Shown: piece after piece, positions 25,301-33,635 of the stretch
Layout of the letters: each line of letters opens with the position of its first letter
How positions within the stretch are numbered: the stretch's first letter is position 1
Program-made: the position numbers and the translations under genes
NCBI GenBank assembly: GCA_016283355.1
Contig: JAEEMS010000008.1
Location: 36,477-100,476 of the forward strand
Reading direction: 5' to 3'
Length of the DNA: 64,000 nucleotides
Origin: Elusimicrobiaceae bacterium
GTDB taxonomy: Bacteria; Elusimicrobiota; Elusimicrobia; Elusimicrobiales; Elusimicrobiaceae
Notes under the pieces: model-generated
Seen by the model: the letters and a program-made list of their open reading frames with translations, nothing else
The model's database searches: none
Told to the model about the DNA's origin: nothing

Positions 25301-26500
25301 ATGAATGGGTTCAAACGTCTTCTTCAAAAACATTCTTTTTTGTGCTGTACATATGAAGATGTGCGTTGCGCATGGCATAAAATCTTTCCTGTTTCTACCC
25401 CAACGCCTGTTTGGTATAAGTATAATGAGCATCCTTCCACGGAGACAACAGAGAAAATGCCGCTAAACCATGAGTGGTATCATATCAACCGTTCTCTGTA
25501 CCGTAAAGAACACGTATATTACAATTTGCAAAATGCCTTGCGTGTAAATCCAAATGTGAAAGGATTTGCCTTTGTTTTTTTTATGGGAATCGGAGATTAT
25601 TTGTATACCACTCCGATGTGGGAAAAATTAAAGGAACAATTTCCTCATATTCCCTTTTATGCGTATGTGGGCGCACAATTTGATAAAACAAATTCTCCGT
25701 TGGTGGGGAAGGTGTTAGAAGACAATCCCTATTTTGAAAAGGTTTTCTATTTTAATGGGGCACGTTATCCACGTGTTTGGAAAAATTACGATTATTCGGA
25801 AGTTTTTTCAAAAGCTCCGTCTGACTTTTTAATCATTCCCGTCTATTACGAATATAGTGTAAATACTTCTCACCGGGTGCATAGTTTATTTGAAACTTTT
25901 GATTTGTCGGTTCCGCAAGATATACCTGTGCCCAAAATGTATTTTCCCAAAGAGATAGCACCTGTAGTGCAGTTTTATTTGGAGCAAATACGTCAGGGAG
26001 CTCAGGATAAAAAACGAATCGTGTTTCTACAGTTGGATTCACGTAGTTCCGATTATACGTATCCGTATGTGCTAGAGTTAGCGAACGGACTGATTGCACA
26101 AGGATATTATGTGATCAGTGTTACCAAAGGTGGCCCCGTTGAGAATTCGGCTTATTTGGAACTTGATATCAAAAAATTGTCTATCAATCAAACTTGGCAA
26201 CTCTTATCTATGTTGAAAAAAGAATATCCGCTCTACGTGATTTCCGTTGTTTCCGTCTTTTGGGCGGCGAGTGCGGGACTTGGATTGCCCAATTTGGGGA
26301 TGCAACATTGGGTAGATCAAAAAATACATAATGTGTGGTATCCCAATATAGAAGTGATAACGAATTATATGTACCCGCTGTTGCCTCGGGATAAACAAAT
26401 TGTGGCTCCCCCGGAAAGTTTTACCCCCTACAATAAAAAAATGGTTAATTATAAGCCAGAGTGGGTAATCAGATGGTTTAAAGAAAAATTCGAACATTAG
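25301..26500 (+). CDS. GT9 (heptosyltransferase)-like protein, copy 2
   Basis: 399 residues, same length as the copy at 23837 and similar throughout; both have FFMGIGDYLYTTP, the VTKGGPVENSAYLELDIKKL stretch and the C-terminal PRDKQI.APPESFTPYN. Differences are spread over the gene, except for two DNA blocks (25956-26046 and 26093-26176) identical to copy 1. Likely a GT-B sugar transferase of surface polysaccharide synthesis; substrate unknown. Confidence 0.68.
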   Translation: MNGFKRLLQKHSFLCCTYEDVRCAWHKIFPVSTPTPVWYKYNEHPSTETTEKMPLNHEWYHINRSLYRKEHVYYNLQNALRVNPNVKGFAFVFFMGIGDYLYTTPMWEKLKEQFPHIPFYAYVGAQFDKTNSPLVGKVLEDNPYFEKVFYFNGARYPRVWKNYDYSEVFSKAPSDFLIIPVYYEYSVNTSHRVHSLFETFDLSVPQDIPVPKMYFPKEIAPVVQFYLEQIRQGAQDKKRIVFLQLDSRSSDYTYPYVLELANGLIAQGYYVISVTKGGPVENSAYLELDIKKLSINQTWQLLSMLKKEYPLYVISVVSVFWAASAGLGLPNLGMQHWVDQKIHNVWYPNIEVITNYMYPLLPRDKQIVAPPESFTPYNKKMVNYKPEWVIRWFKEKFEH

Positions 26501-26533
26501 AGAAAATCCCGTCCAAATGACGGGATTTTCTCT
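26499..26533. terminator. bidirectional terminator between GT9-like copy 2 and nitroreductase
   Basis: Perfect arms AGAGAAAATCCCGTC and GACGGGATTTTCTCT around CAAAT, between convergent genes. Confidence 0.92.
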
Positions 26534-26534
26534 A

Positions 26535-27074
26535 TTAGAACTTGTTATAACTGACTATCTCTGTCAGTGCGGCACGTGGACGGGGGGCGGGGTCTTCTGC
26601 CGGGTAACCTAACGCAAACAAGTGCTCTATTTTTTTGCCCTTAGGTAAGTGAAGAAATTGCGCGGCTTTATCGGAATTGAGCCATCCAATCCAACATGTT
26701 CCCAATCCTAAATCGTGGGCTCTCAATACAAGGTGTTCGCCGGAAATACCCTGATCTACCAGAAAAAATTCCGTTTTTCTAAAAAAATTTCCGACACGGC
26801 TGGTAAAGTTTCCTCTATCGGAAACGACCGCTATGAGTACCGGAGCTTTGGCTGCCCATTGGCTCATTTTATAAACACCGGTAAAAACTTCGTTGCAAAA
26901 ATCCGCTTTAGTTTTTGGGTCATCCAGTACAACGTAATGCCAGGGTTGTGAATTGCAAGCCGAAGGCGCTAAACGGGCGGCTTCCAAACACATATTTATT
27001 TTTTCCCGTTCTACGGGTTTATCCAAAAACTTGCGGATACTTCTGCGTTGTGCGATTACTTTTTCCAGTTCCAT
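26535..27074 (-). CDS. nitroreductase-family flavoprotein
   Basis: 179 residues. FMN-dependent NAD(P)H oxidoreductase fold: RRSIRKFLDKPVE at the N-terminus, LAPSACNSQPWHYVV, ISGEHLVLRAHDLGLGTCWIG and the C-terminal LFALGYPAEDP. Substrate cannot be told. A Shine-Dalgarno (AAGGGGG) precedes the start. The C-terminal part is duplicated as a relic at 25067-25228. Confidence 0.88.
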   Translation of the reverse strand: MELEKVIAQRRSIRKFLDKPVEREKINMCLEAARLAPSACNSQPWHYVVLDDPKTKADFCNEVFTGVYKMSQWAAKAPVLIAVVSDRGNFTSRVGNFFRKTEFFLVDQGISGEHLVLRAHDLGLGTCWIGWLNSDKAAQFLHLPKGKKIEHLFALGYPAEDPAPRPRAALTEIVSYNKF

Positions 27075-27120
27075 AAAACCCCCTTGTAAAAATATCTTAC
27101 CAAATTGAGGATTGTTTTTA

Positions 27121-27126
27121 TAAAAT
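27121..27126 (+). promoter_or_regulatory. -10 box of dapF, leaderless type
   Basis: TAAAAT seven bases before ATG 27134, in an A/T run; the gap AAGGTAT could also act as a weak ribosome site. Confidence 0.4.
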
Positions 27127-27133
27127 AAGGTAT

Positions 27134-27964
27134 ATGGAATTTACAAAATATACCGGACTGGGAAATGATTTTATTTTTTTGGATGGAGCGACGGCTTTAG
27201 CCGTTCAAAATCCTTTTTCCTTGGCAAAACGACTTTGCGATCGGCGTTTGGGAATTGGAGCGGACGGACTGGTGCTTTTGTTGCCTTCACAAAAAGCGGA
27301 TATCCGTATGCGCATTATTAATTCGGATGGTACCGAAGCCGAAATGTGCGGTAATGCATCGCGTTGTGTACCGTTGCATTTGCTTTCAAAGGGACTTGTG
27401 AAAGAGAAGGAGGTTTCTTTAGAAACTTTGGCGGGAATTATTCAAACCGAAGTGCTTGATTTTGACAAAGGGTTTGTGCGTGTTAATATGGGCGTTCCGC
27501 GTTTGACACGGGGGGAGATTCCGGTAACGGGGAATGCGCGAGAAAGGGCGGTCGGTATGACAGTTGAGACAAACGGACATCAATGGATCGGAACGGCTGT
27601 TTCTATGGGAAATCCTCATTTCGTAATTTTTGTAGAGGACCTTAGCCAAGTAGATGTGTCCCGGTGGGGGGCACAATTGGAAATACATCCATTATTCCCA
27701 CGGAAAACAAATGTAGAATTTGTTCAGATTTTGAATGAGGAAAATGTACGGATGCGTGTATGGGAGCGCGGGGCCGGTATTACGCAAGCTTGCGGAACAG
27801 GCGCTTGCGCTACGGCGGCAGCTTGCGTGCTTAACCACAAAACAAAAAATGCACTTACGGTTCATTTGGACGGTGGGGAGTTGAGAATTGAGTGGCCGGA
27901 TCAAAAAGAAATTTGGATGACCGGACATGCTTGCCGCGTATTTACAGGGGATATTACGTTATGA
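27134..27964 (+). CDS. dapF: diaminopimelate epimerase
   Basis: 276 residues. It converts LL- to meso-diaminopimelate for peptidoglycan and lysine. Both catalytic cysteines are present: CGNASRC near residue 74 and ACGTGAC near residue 218, with GLGNDFIFLDG at the start. It overlaps dapL by four bases (ATGA), so the last two steps of the aminotransferase variant of the pathway are translationally coupled. Confidence 0.95.
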   Translation: MEFTKYTGLGNDFIFLDGATALAVQNPFSLAKRLCDRRLGIGADGLVLLLPSQKADIRMRIINSDGTEAEMCGNASRCVPLHLLSKGLVKEKEVSLETLAGIIQTEVLDFDKGFVRVNMGVPRLTRGEIPVTGNARERAVGMTVETNGHQWIGTAVSMGNPHFVIFVEDLSQVDVSRWGAQLEIHPLFPRKTNVEFVQILNEENVRMRVWERGAGITQACGTGACATAAACVLNHKTKNALTVHLDGGELRIEWPDQKEIWMTGHACRVFTGDITL

Positions 27965-29190
27965 CACAAATAAATGCCCACTATTTAAAATTACAAGGGA
28001 GTTACTTGTTTTCCACGATCGGGAAAAAAGTGGCTGCCTATAAAGAAGCCCACCCTTCTCAAAAGGTAATCAGTTTGGGAATTGGGGATGTAAGTCAGCC
28101 ATTAGTTCCTGCGGTAGTGAAGGCCTTGCGTGCTGCCGTGGACGAAATGGGGAATGCAGATACTTTCCGTGGGTATGGCCCAGAACAGGGATATTCTTTT
28201 TTGAGAGAAGCTATTGCAAAAGCCGATTATCAGGCGCGAAATATTGCTATAGACAAAGATGAAATTTTTATAAGTGACGGGGCTAAAAGTGATGTAGCCA
28301 ATTTTCAAGAATTATTTTCTTCTCAAGTAAAAGTGGCACTGCAGGATCCTGTTTATCCGGTTTATTTGGATACCAATGTCATGGCCGGGCGTACAGGGGT
28401 TTTTCAAGAGGGACGTTTTACGAATCTTATTTATTTGTCTTGTACGGAAGAAAATAATTTTATGCCGCAAATTCCCGCCGAACACGCAGATATTATTTAT
28501 TTGTGTTCGCCCAATAATCCGACGGGAGCTGCCCTTAATCGAGAGCAGCTAACGTCTTGGGTAAAGTATGCGCAAGCCAACGAAAGTATTATCCTTTATG
28601 ACAGTGCGTATGAAGCATACATTACTCAACCGAAAATTCCTCACTCTATTTATGAAATTGCGGGGGCTGAAAAAGTGGCGGTAGAATTCCGCTCTTTCTC
28701 TAAAACGGCCGGATTTACCGGTACACGTTGTGCTTACACCGTAGTTCCTCGAGGAGTACAAGTAAAAGACGAACAAGGGAGTACCCATTCCTTGCGTGAT
28801 TTGTGGCTGCGCCGACAAACCACTAAGTTTAATGGGGTTCCTTACATTGTACAGCGCGGTGCCGAAGCCGTTTATAGTGAAAAAGGCCAGGCACAAATCC
28901 GTGCGGTTATCTTGCAATATATGCAAAATGCTCATATTATTTTGGAAGCATTGAAGACGGCAGGTATTCGTGCGTTTGGAGGGGAAAATGCTCCATATAT
29001 TTGGTTAAAAACGCCGGGGGGGTTGAAATCTTGGGATTTTTTTGAAATACTATTGGAGAATGCTCAAGTGGTGGGGACACCAGGTGTAGGGTTTGGCCAA
29101 TGCGGAGAGGGGTATTTCCGTTTAACCGCTTTTAATACACCGCAACTTACGCAAGAAGCCGCGGCCCGCATTACACAATTAAAATTTTAA
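27961..29190 (+). CDS. dapL: LL-diaminopimelate aminotransferase
   Basis: 409 residues. A class I PLP enzyme that makes LL-diaminopimelate directly from tetrahydrodipicolinate, bypassing the succinyl or acetyl branch. Motifs: ISLGIGDVSQPL, RGYGPEQGYSFLREAI, SDGAKSD, CSPNNPTGA and the PLP-lysine region FRSFSKTAGFTGTRCAY. The start was placed at 27961, where the ATGA overlap with dapF and the N-terminus INAHYLKLQGSYLF fit the family. Confidence 0.95.
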   Translation: MTQINAHYLKLQGSYLFSTIGKKVAAYKEAHPSQKVISLGIGDVSQPLVPAVVKALRAAVDEMGNADTFRGYGPEQGYSFLREAIAKADYQARNIAIDKDEIFISDGAKSDVANFQELFSSQVKVALQDPVYPVYLDTNVMAGRTGVFQEGRFTNLIYLSCTEENNFMPQIPAEHADIIYLCSPNNPTGAALNREQLTSWVKYAQANESIILYDSAYEAYITQPKIPHSIYEIAGAEKVAVEFRSFSKTAGFTGTRCAYTVVPRGVQVKDEQGSTHSLRDLWLRRQTTKFNGVPYIVQRGAEAVYSEKGQAQIRAVILQYMQNAHIILEALKTAGIRAFGGENAPYIWLKTPGGLKSWDFFEILLENAQVVGTPGVGFGQCGEGYFRLTAFNTPQLTQEAAARITQLKF

Positions 29191-29208
29191 GTATTTAACG
29201 GAGGTCCT

Positions 29209-29799
29209 ATGAAAAAAGAGAAGGGTTTTACACTAATTGAACTATTGATGGTGGTAATTATCGTGGCGGTGTTGGTTTCTATGGGGGTTCCCCAATATAC
29301 CAAAGCCATTGAACGTTCTCGTGCTACGGAAGCAATGGCCTTGGTAAAGGTTATTAATGATGCCATCTATGCGCATGCGGCAGGGCGGAACCAAGATTAT
29401 AACTGTAAAGACATTCAATATGATAAATTGTCTATTGCGTTGCCAGCAGAAACTGCGTCCTCCTTTCAAGGAAGAGTCCTCGAAACGCAATATTTTAGAT
29501 ATGTTATACCGCAATACACTCTCCCCACCGAACCCAACAATATAAAAACCGTTATTCCCGGAACCAGATGTAAAGGGGTCTACGCGCAGCGTATCAACGG
29601 GGGAAAATATGATTATGTTATTTGGAATCCTTATCAAGTGGGTCGTAATAAAAAATTAGCTTGTTTTTCAGATGGTGATAAGAATGATAGTAAAAGTTTG
29701 TGTGAATCTATCGGTTTGATTCCTTTTAAGAATTCTGACGGAACCCCGAGATGGACGGACGCTAGGTTGTGGAGTGTAGGAAATACTCCGATATTGTAG
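29209..29799 (+). CDS. type IV prepilin-like protein (PilE family)
   Basis: 196 residues. Leader MKKEKG is cut before FTLIELLMVV, Glu5 is present, and VPQYTKAIERSRATEAMAL matches the prepilin at 15254. The globular part has three or four cysteines (YNCKDI, TRCKGV, LACFSDG, SLCESIG). CGGAGGTCC-type ribosome site lies seven bases before the ATG. It is 18 bases after dapL and may share its transcript, then ends in its own strong terminator. No assembly genes nearby. Confidence 0.88.
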   Translation: MKKEKGFTLIELLMVVIIVAVLVSMGVPQYTKAIERSRATEAMALVKVINDAIYAHAAGRNQDYNCKDIQYDKLSIALPAETASSFQGRVLETQYFRYVIPQYTLPTEPNNIKTVIPGTRCKGVYAQRINGGKYDYVIWNPYQVGRNKKLACFSDGDKNDSKSLCESIGLIPFKNSDGTPRWTDARLWSVGNTPIL

Positions 29800-29819
29800 T
29801 CCATGAATTTATTAGTCAC

Positions 29820-29850
29820 AAAAACCCCGGGTGGTAAACCCGGGGTTTTT
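29820..29850. terminator. bidirectional terminator
   Basis: AAAAACCCCGGG, loop TGGTAAA, CCCGGGGTTTTT between the prepilin and the convergent SPFH gene. Confidence 0.92.
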
Positions 29851-29863
29851 CATTATTCTTATT

Positions 29864-30877
29864 TTATTTCGATTGGATATGTGCGCTGCCACCCGTTAAA
29901 TCTTTGATGGCGGCTACGGCACCTAACACATTGGAGGCCTCATAGGGCATATAGATAATCTTATTATCTTTCCCTTCAGTCATTGCTTGTAAGGCATCAA
30001 TATATTTAAGCGAAATCATGTAGCTGGCAGGATTGGAAGATTGGGCTACCGATTCTGCCACAATTTTTACGGATTGGGCCTCCGCTTGGGCCACTTTGAT
30101 TTTGGCTTCCGCTTCCCCTTCCGCTTCTAAAATAGCAGCTTGTTTTTGCCCTTCTGCTTGTTTGATAGCCGCTTCGCGTACAGCTTCCGCTTTTAAAATT
30201 TGAGCGGTTTTAGTACCTTCGGCTTCGGTCACCATGGCGCGACGGTCGCGTTCGGCTTTCATCTGTTTTTCCATGGCTTCACGAATGGCGGTAGGGGGGA
30301 TAATGTCTTGCAATTCTACACGGTTGACCTTTACACCCCATTTATTGGAAGCATCATCTAAGATAACTTGCAATTTCCCGTTGATAATTTCGCGAGAAGT
30401 AAGCGTTTGGTCCAAATCCATTTCACCGATAATGTTACGCAAAGTAGTTTGTGTTAATTTTTCAATAGCCGTTGGCAACGATTCTACTTGGTACACCGCT
30501 TTTTCAGGATCGGTAATTTGGAAATATAAAAGAGCGTTGATTTCAATACCGACGTTATCGCGTGTAATCACGTTTTGGCGTGGGAAATCGTAAACCGTTT
30601 CACGCATATCGATAGTATCACGCAATTCAATGTACGGAACAGAACGCGTGCGCCCGCCAACGTCCATATATTCGCGGCTTTGGCGCCATTCCATCAAGTG
30701 GGGTTTATCCATAATCGGGATAATCCAGTTGATACCCGGTCGCAGGGTGCGTTGATACTTACCGAAGCGTTCGATAATAACTACTTGGGCTTCTTTTACA
30801 ATTACAATCCCTTTCCAAATAATAACTACTATAAAGAAAAAGACTGCCCCAATGAAAATAAGACCTAGTTCTTCCAT
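29864..30877 (-). CDS. SPFH/stomatin-family membrane protein (QmcA-like)
   Basis: 337 residues. One N-terminal membrane helix (about 4-26), then the SPFH domain (IVIKEAQ-like VKEAQVVIIERFGKYQRTL and PGINWIIP) and a long Ala/Glu/Lys-rich coiled coil (about 195-285, repeated AEAVREAAIKQAEGQKQAA). Such proteins form large cage-like membrane assemblies. It follows an NfeD gene by 11 bases, the usual SPFH-NfeD pairing. Shine-Dalgarno GGAG before the start. Confidence 0.9.
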   Translation of the reverse strand: MEELGLIFIGAVFFFIVVIIWKGIVIVKEAQVVIIERFGKYQRTLRPGINWIIPIMDKPHLMEWRQSREYMDVGGRTRSVPYIELRDTIDMRETVYDFPRQNVITRDNVGIEINALLYFQITDPEKAVYQVESLPTAIEKLTQTTLRNIIGEMDLDQTLTSREIINGKLQVILDDASNKWGVKVNRVELQDIIPPTAIREAMEKQMKAERDRRAMVTEAEGTKTAQILKAEAVREAAIKQAEGQKQAAILEAEGEAEAKIKVAQAEAQSVKIVAESVAQSSNPASYMISLKYIDALQAMTEGKDNKIIYMPYEASNVLGAVAAIKDLTGGSAHIQSK

Positions 30878-30888
30878 TGATTTCTCCT

Positions 30889-31317
30889 TTAATTAATTTT
30901 TTTTACAAAGAGTGTAACCCCGTCTAACTTTTCCACTATGCACGGCGTTCCTTTGGCAAGCGCTTCCGTAGCGGTAGCTTTCCAACTTTCACCTTCTACC
31001 TTGACGCGTCCTGTATTTTGTGTGGGGTTAATTTCAATTTCTACCATGGCTTTTTTGCCAATTACATTTTGGGCCGGGGTTTTGATGGTTTTTGTATTAC
31101 GATATAAATAGCGTAGCGCCAACGGGCGAATAGTCAACCAAAAAAGCACGGATATGATGGTAAATATTCCTAATTGGCCCCACAAACCGAGTCCTAAATA
31201 AGAGGCAACGGCCGCTCCACAAAATCCGAGCCCCAAGCATGTGAGAGAAAATTCCATAGTGAAAGTTTCTCCCACAAAGAAGAGAACAGCTGCAATAAGG
31301 TAGATGTAGTAATTCAT
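30889..31317 (-). CDS. NfeD-family protein, short form
   Basis: 142 residues. Three or four membrane segments (about 5-75) then a C-terminal OB-fold domain with GKKAMVEIEINPTQNTGRVKVEGESWKA, typical of NfeD1b, which lacks the ClpP-like protease domain of long NfeD. It works with the SPFH protein encoded next to it, probably in membrane organisation. Confidence 0.9.
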   Translation of the reverse strand: MNYYIYLIAAVLFFVGETFTMEFSLTCLGLGFCGAAVASYLGLGLWGQLGIFTIISVLFWLTIRPLALRYLYRNTKTIKTPAQNVIGKKAMVEIEINPTQNTGRVKVEGESWKATATEALAKGTPCIVEKLDGVTLFVKKIN

Positions 31318-31328
31318 ACTTTCTCCAG

Positions 31329-32174
31329 TTAGTTTTTAATGATTTCTAAGTAACTACGTAAATAATTTAACCTTCGTGTATCATGTATTTTGTTAAGTAA
31401 ATAAATCATATTTGCCAAAAAGCGCCGTACGATTAAACGAGAAGATAAAAAGGTAAATTCCGCCGTATTCCAATGTAAATTACGAGCTTTAAGATAATTT
31501 TGACAATCATCAATGGATAAAATTTTTCCGTTATCCAACGGGTCAATGGCGAAGGTGTCATTATGCGGTTTATCTTGCACGTGTAACAAAATGCGGCCTG
31601 CTAAATCGACTACTTCTATTTCGATACCGTAACGTTGGCCGATACAAGCGTACAGACACGCGATACATAAAGAAGAACCGCTTTTGGTGCGTAAGAAATA
31701 GGGAAAAGCCAGTTCATTTAAATTTTTTGCACTGGAAAGAGCGGTAAATTTTTTTACGTTAAAAATGTAACGCCCCATTGCCTCAACAGCTTCCCGCGCG
31801 GTAGTGGTATTAAGCAAAACAGGGCGTAATTCCAAAGCCATGTCATCCAACGGTTGTGCAATTTTCCCGCGGGGAGTTGTAGGGGAAGCAAATTTAGCCA
31901 ACAAAGAAAGCCCCTCTTCGATATTGGGATTAATTTTAGCGGCGAAATGTGCCAAAGCTTCAGACAAATCTTCCCAACAAATCTCTTCTAAAACCTCTAC
32001 AATGGGGCGAGGGGCTGTACGGGCAAAATCTTGTTCAAGTACGCCTTGTACGGCGGCAGGATCTGTTTTTATTGCGGAAGCAAGTGCCTGTTTTAAAACA
32101 GGGCGGTTATGATCTGCTTCTGTTTCCAATAATCGCAATAAAGCGCGTACTTGTTCTTGGCTCAAAGAGTGCAT
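31329..32174 (-). CDS. SirB1-like transglutaminase-fold protein
   Basis: 281 residues. The middle part (about 90-200) matches the SirB1/transglutaminase-like pattern: a leading helical region, then KNLNELAFPYFLRTKSGSSLCIACLYACIGQRYGI... with Cys and a later His (ILLHVQDKP) and Asp (FAIDPLDNGKIL) where a Cys-His-Asp triad would lie. Function unknown. It is the first gene of an operon with NfeD and SPFH (11-base spacing), an unusual partner for that pair. Confidence 0.7.
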   Translation of the reverse strand: MHSLSQEQVRALLRLLETEADHNRPVLKQALASAIKTDPAAVQGVLEQDFARTAPRPIVEVLEEICWEDLSEALAHFAAKINPNIEEGLSLLAKFASPTTPRGKIAQPLDDMALELRPVLLNTTTAREAVEAMGRYIFNVKKFTALSSAKNLNELAFPYFLRTKSGSSLCIACLYACIGQRYGIEIEVVDLAGRILLHVQDKPHNDTFAIDPLDNGKILSIDDCQNYLKARNLHWNTAEFTFLSSRLIVRRFLANMIYLLNKIHDTRRLNYLRSYLEIIKN

Positions 32175-32179
32175 AATTA

Positions 32180-32188
32180 ATCATACCA
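32180..32188 (-). promoter_or_regulatory. extended -10 promoter of SirB1-NfeD-SPFH operon
   Basis: TGGTATGAT on the minus strand with hexamer TATGAT (32180-32185), five bases before ATG 32174. Leaderless layout. Confidence 0.5.
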
Positions 32189-32224
32189 AATTTAAGGTAG
32201 AAGTTACTACTTTTTTTGACGAAA

Positions 32225-32249
32225 GAAAGGGGCCCTACGGGCCCCTTTC
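32225..32249. terminator. hairpin after OmpA-like gene at 32267
   Basis: Arms GAAAGGGGCCC and GGGCCCCTTTC around TAC. Confidence 0.8.
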
Positions 32250-32266
32250 GCAAAAAATAATATTTT

Positions 32267-32905
32267 TTATTGTGCGATGTCTTTTTCGTTGGCGGTAATG
32301 GCCAAAACTACGCGGCGGTTTTTAGCACGCCCTTCTTCGGTATCGTTGCTGGCAATCGGGTTGGATTTGCCGTAACCGACGTAAGAGATGCTCAAGGTTT
32401 TTAAACCTGTGCCGACCAAGTAGTTATAGACAGCTTGTGCACGTTGGGTGGATAATCTTTGGTTCAATTCATCGGAACCGGTAGAATCCGTATATCCTTG
32501 TACGACGATGCGGTTTTTCGGATATTTTTTGAGTACTTTGTTTAAATCCGTCAATGTTTGAATGGCATTGGAAGATAATTCGGCGCTGCCGATATCAAAC
32601 AAAATATCATTTTTCAAAAATACTTGGATTCCGTTATCTCCTTTTACTACATCTGCGATAGCGGCAAGTTCTTTGGCTTGCTTATCATAATAGTTCCCTA
32701 AAGCTCCACCCGCTGCTAAACCGGTTAAACCACCGATTAAAGCACCGGTACCGCTTTTGCCACCTGTGGTGTGGGAGATTACGGCTCCGGCAGCAGCACC
32801 GATGGCAGCGCCGCTTGCGGCTCCGATAGCGGTTCTTTTACCGGGAGTGGTACAAGCCGCGACTAAAAACGCACAGATTGTGCAGAGTAACAACGTCTTT
32901 TTCAT
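32267..32905 (-). CDS. OmpA-family lipoprotein (YiaD-like)
   Basis: 212 residues. Lipobox VAAC after a short signal peptide, a Gly/Ala-rich glycine-zipper segment (about 25-75, GAASGAAIGAAAGAV), then an OmpA domain (about 90-205) with VVQGYTDSTGSDELNQRLS and NRRVVLAI that binds peptidoglycan. Outer-membrane stabilising role inferred from the family. GGAG ribosome site present. Confidence 0.9.
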   Translation of the reverse strand: MKKTLLLCTICAFLVAACTTPGKRTAIGAASGAAIGAAAGAVISHTTGGKSGTGALIGGLTGLAAGGALGNYYDKQAKELAAIADVVKGDNGIQVFLKNDILFDIGSAELSSNAIQTLTDLNKVLKKYPKNRIVVQGYTDSTGSDELNQRLSTQRAQAVYNYLVGTGLKTLSISYVGYGKSNPIASNDTEEGRAKNRRVVLAITANEKDIAQ

Positions 32906-32980
32906 ACAGTTCTCCTTTATTTAAAATAGACAGTTATATTGTACTTAATTTTGCAAATTAGGAAAATGATTTTTAAATAC

Positions 32981-33010
32981 AAAAAAGGGTCCCCTTTCGG
33001 GAACCCTTTT
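32981..33010. terminator. hairpin after OmpA-like gene at 33032
   Basis: AAAAGGGTTCCC and its partner GGGACCCTTTT (minus strand) around CGAAAG, followed by T residues on the minus strand. Confidence 0.8.
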
Positions 33011-33031
33011 GAAACTTATAATACCCGTGAA

Positions 33032-33586
33032 TTAGTTGTTGGTTACTTCTAATTCTACGCGGCGGTTCAAAGCGCGGCCTTCAGCGGTTTCGTTGGTGGC
33101 AATCGGGTTGGCAGAACCGTAACCCACGAAGGATACGTTATCGGCGTTTACACCGTCGTTTACGAGTTGCAACGCAACGGCTTTGGCGCGGCGTTGAGAG
33201 AGATCCAAGTTATAGTCCGGGTTACCGATAGAATCGGTGTAACCAGCGGTGCGGATGGTGGCATTGGGATATTTTTTCAATGCATCCGCTACTTTCTGGA
33301 TGTTGTCCAAGGAATCTTCTTGGATGACATCGCTGTTAAAAGCAAAGTGAATCGGTTCTTTGAAGTTCAAGACAACTTTGTTTTCAGCTTGTTGGTTGAC
33401 AACAGCCACTTCTTTGAAGTCTTCAGCTTCCACTTTGGGTTGCGGTTTCGGAGCAGGCGGTAACGGTTTCGGCGCAACGACAACCGGGGCTACCGGAGCT
33501 TTTTGGCACGATTTTTTCGTGCATTTGGTGCAGTGGCAGGCGCCTAAAAACAGAGCGGCTACCAAAAGAGTCATTACTTTTTTCAT
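33032..33586 (-). CDS. OmpA/Pal-family lipoprotein with cysteine-rich N-terminus
   Basis: 184 residues. Lipobox LGAC, then three further cysteines within ten residues (HCTKCTKKSC), a Pro/Lys linker (PKPLPPAPKPQPK) that could span the peptidoglycan, and a C-terminal OmpA domain (about 70-182) with IRTAGYTDSIGNPDYNLDLS and NRRVELEV. The Cys cluster right after the lipid anchor is unusual. Shine-Dalgarno AAGGAG present. It differs from the neighbour at 32267 in its linker and lacks the glycine zipper. Confidence 0.9.
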   Translation of the reverse strand: MKKVMTLLVAALFLGACHCTKCTKKSCQKAPVAPVVVAPKPLPPAPKPQPKVEAEDFKEVAVVNQQAENKVVLNFKEPIHFAFNSDVIQEDSLDNIQKVADALKKYPNATIRTAGYTDSIGNPDYNLDLSQRRAKAVALQLVNDGVNADNVSFVGYGSANPIATNETAEGRALNRRVELEVTNN

Positions 33587-33635
33587 TCTGTTCTTTCTCC
33601 TTACTAAAATGGTACAACTATCTTACTGTTATATT

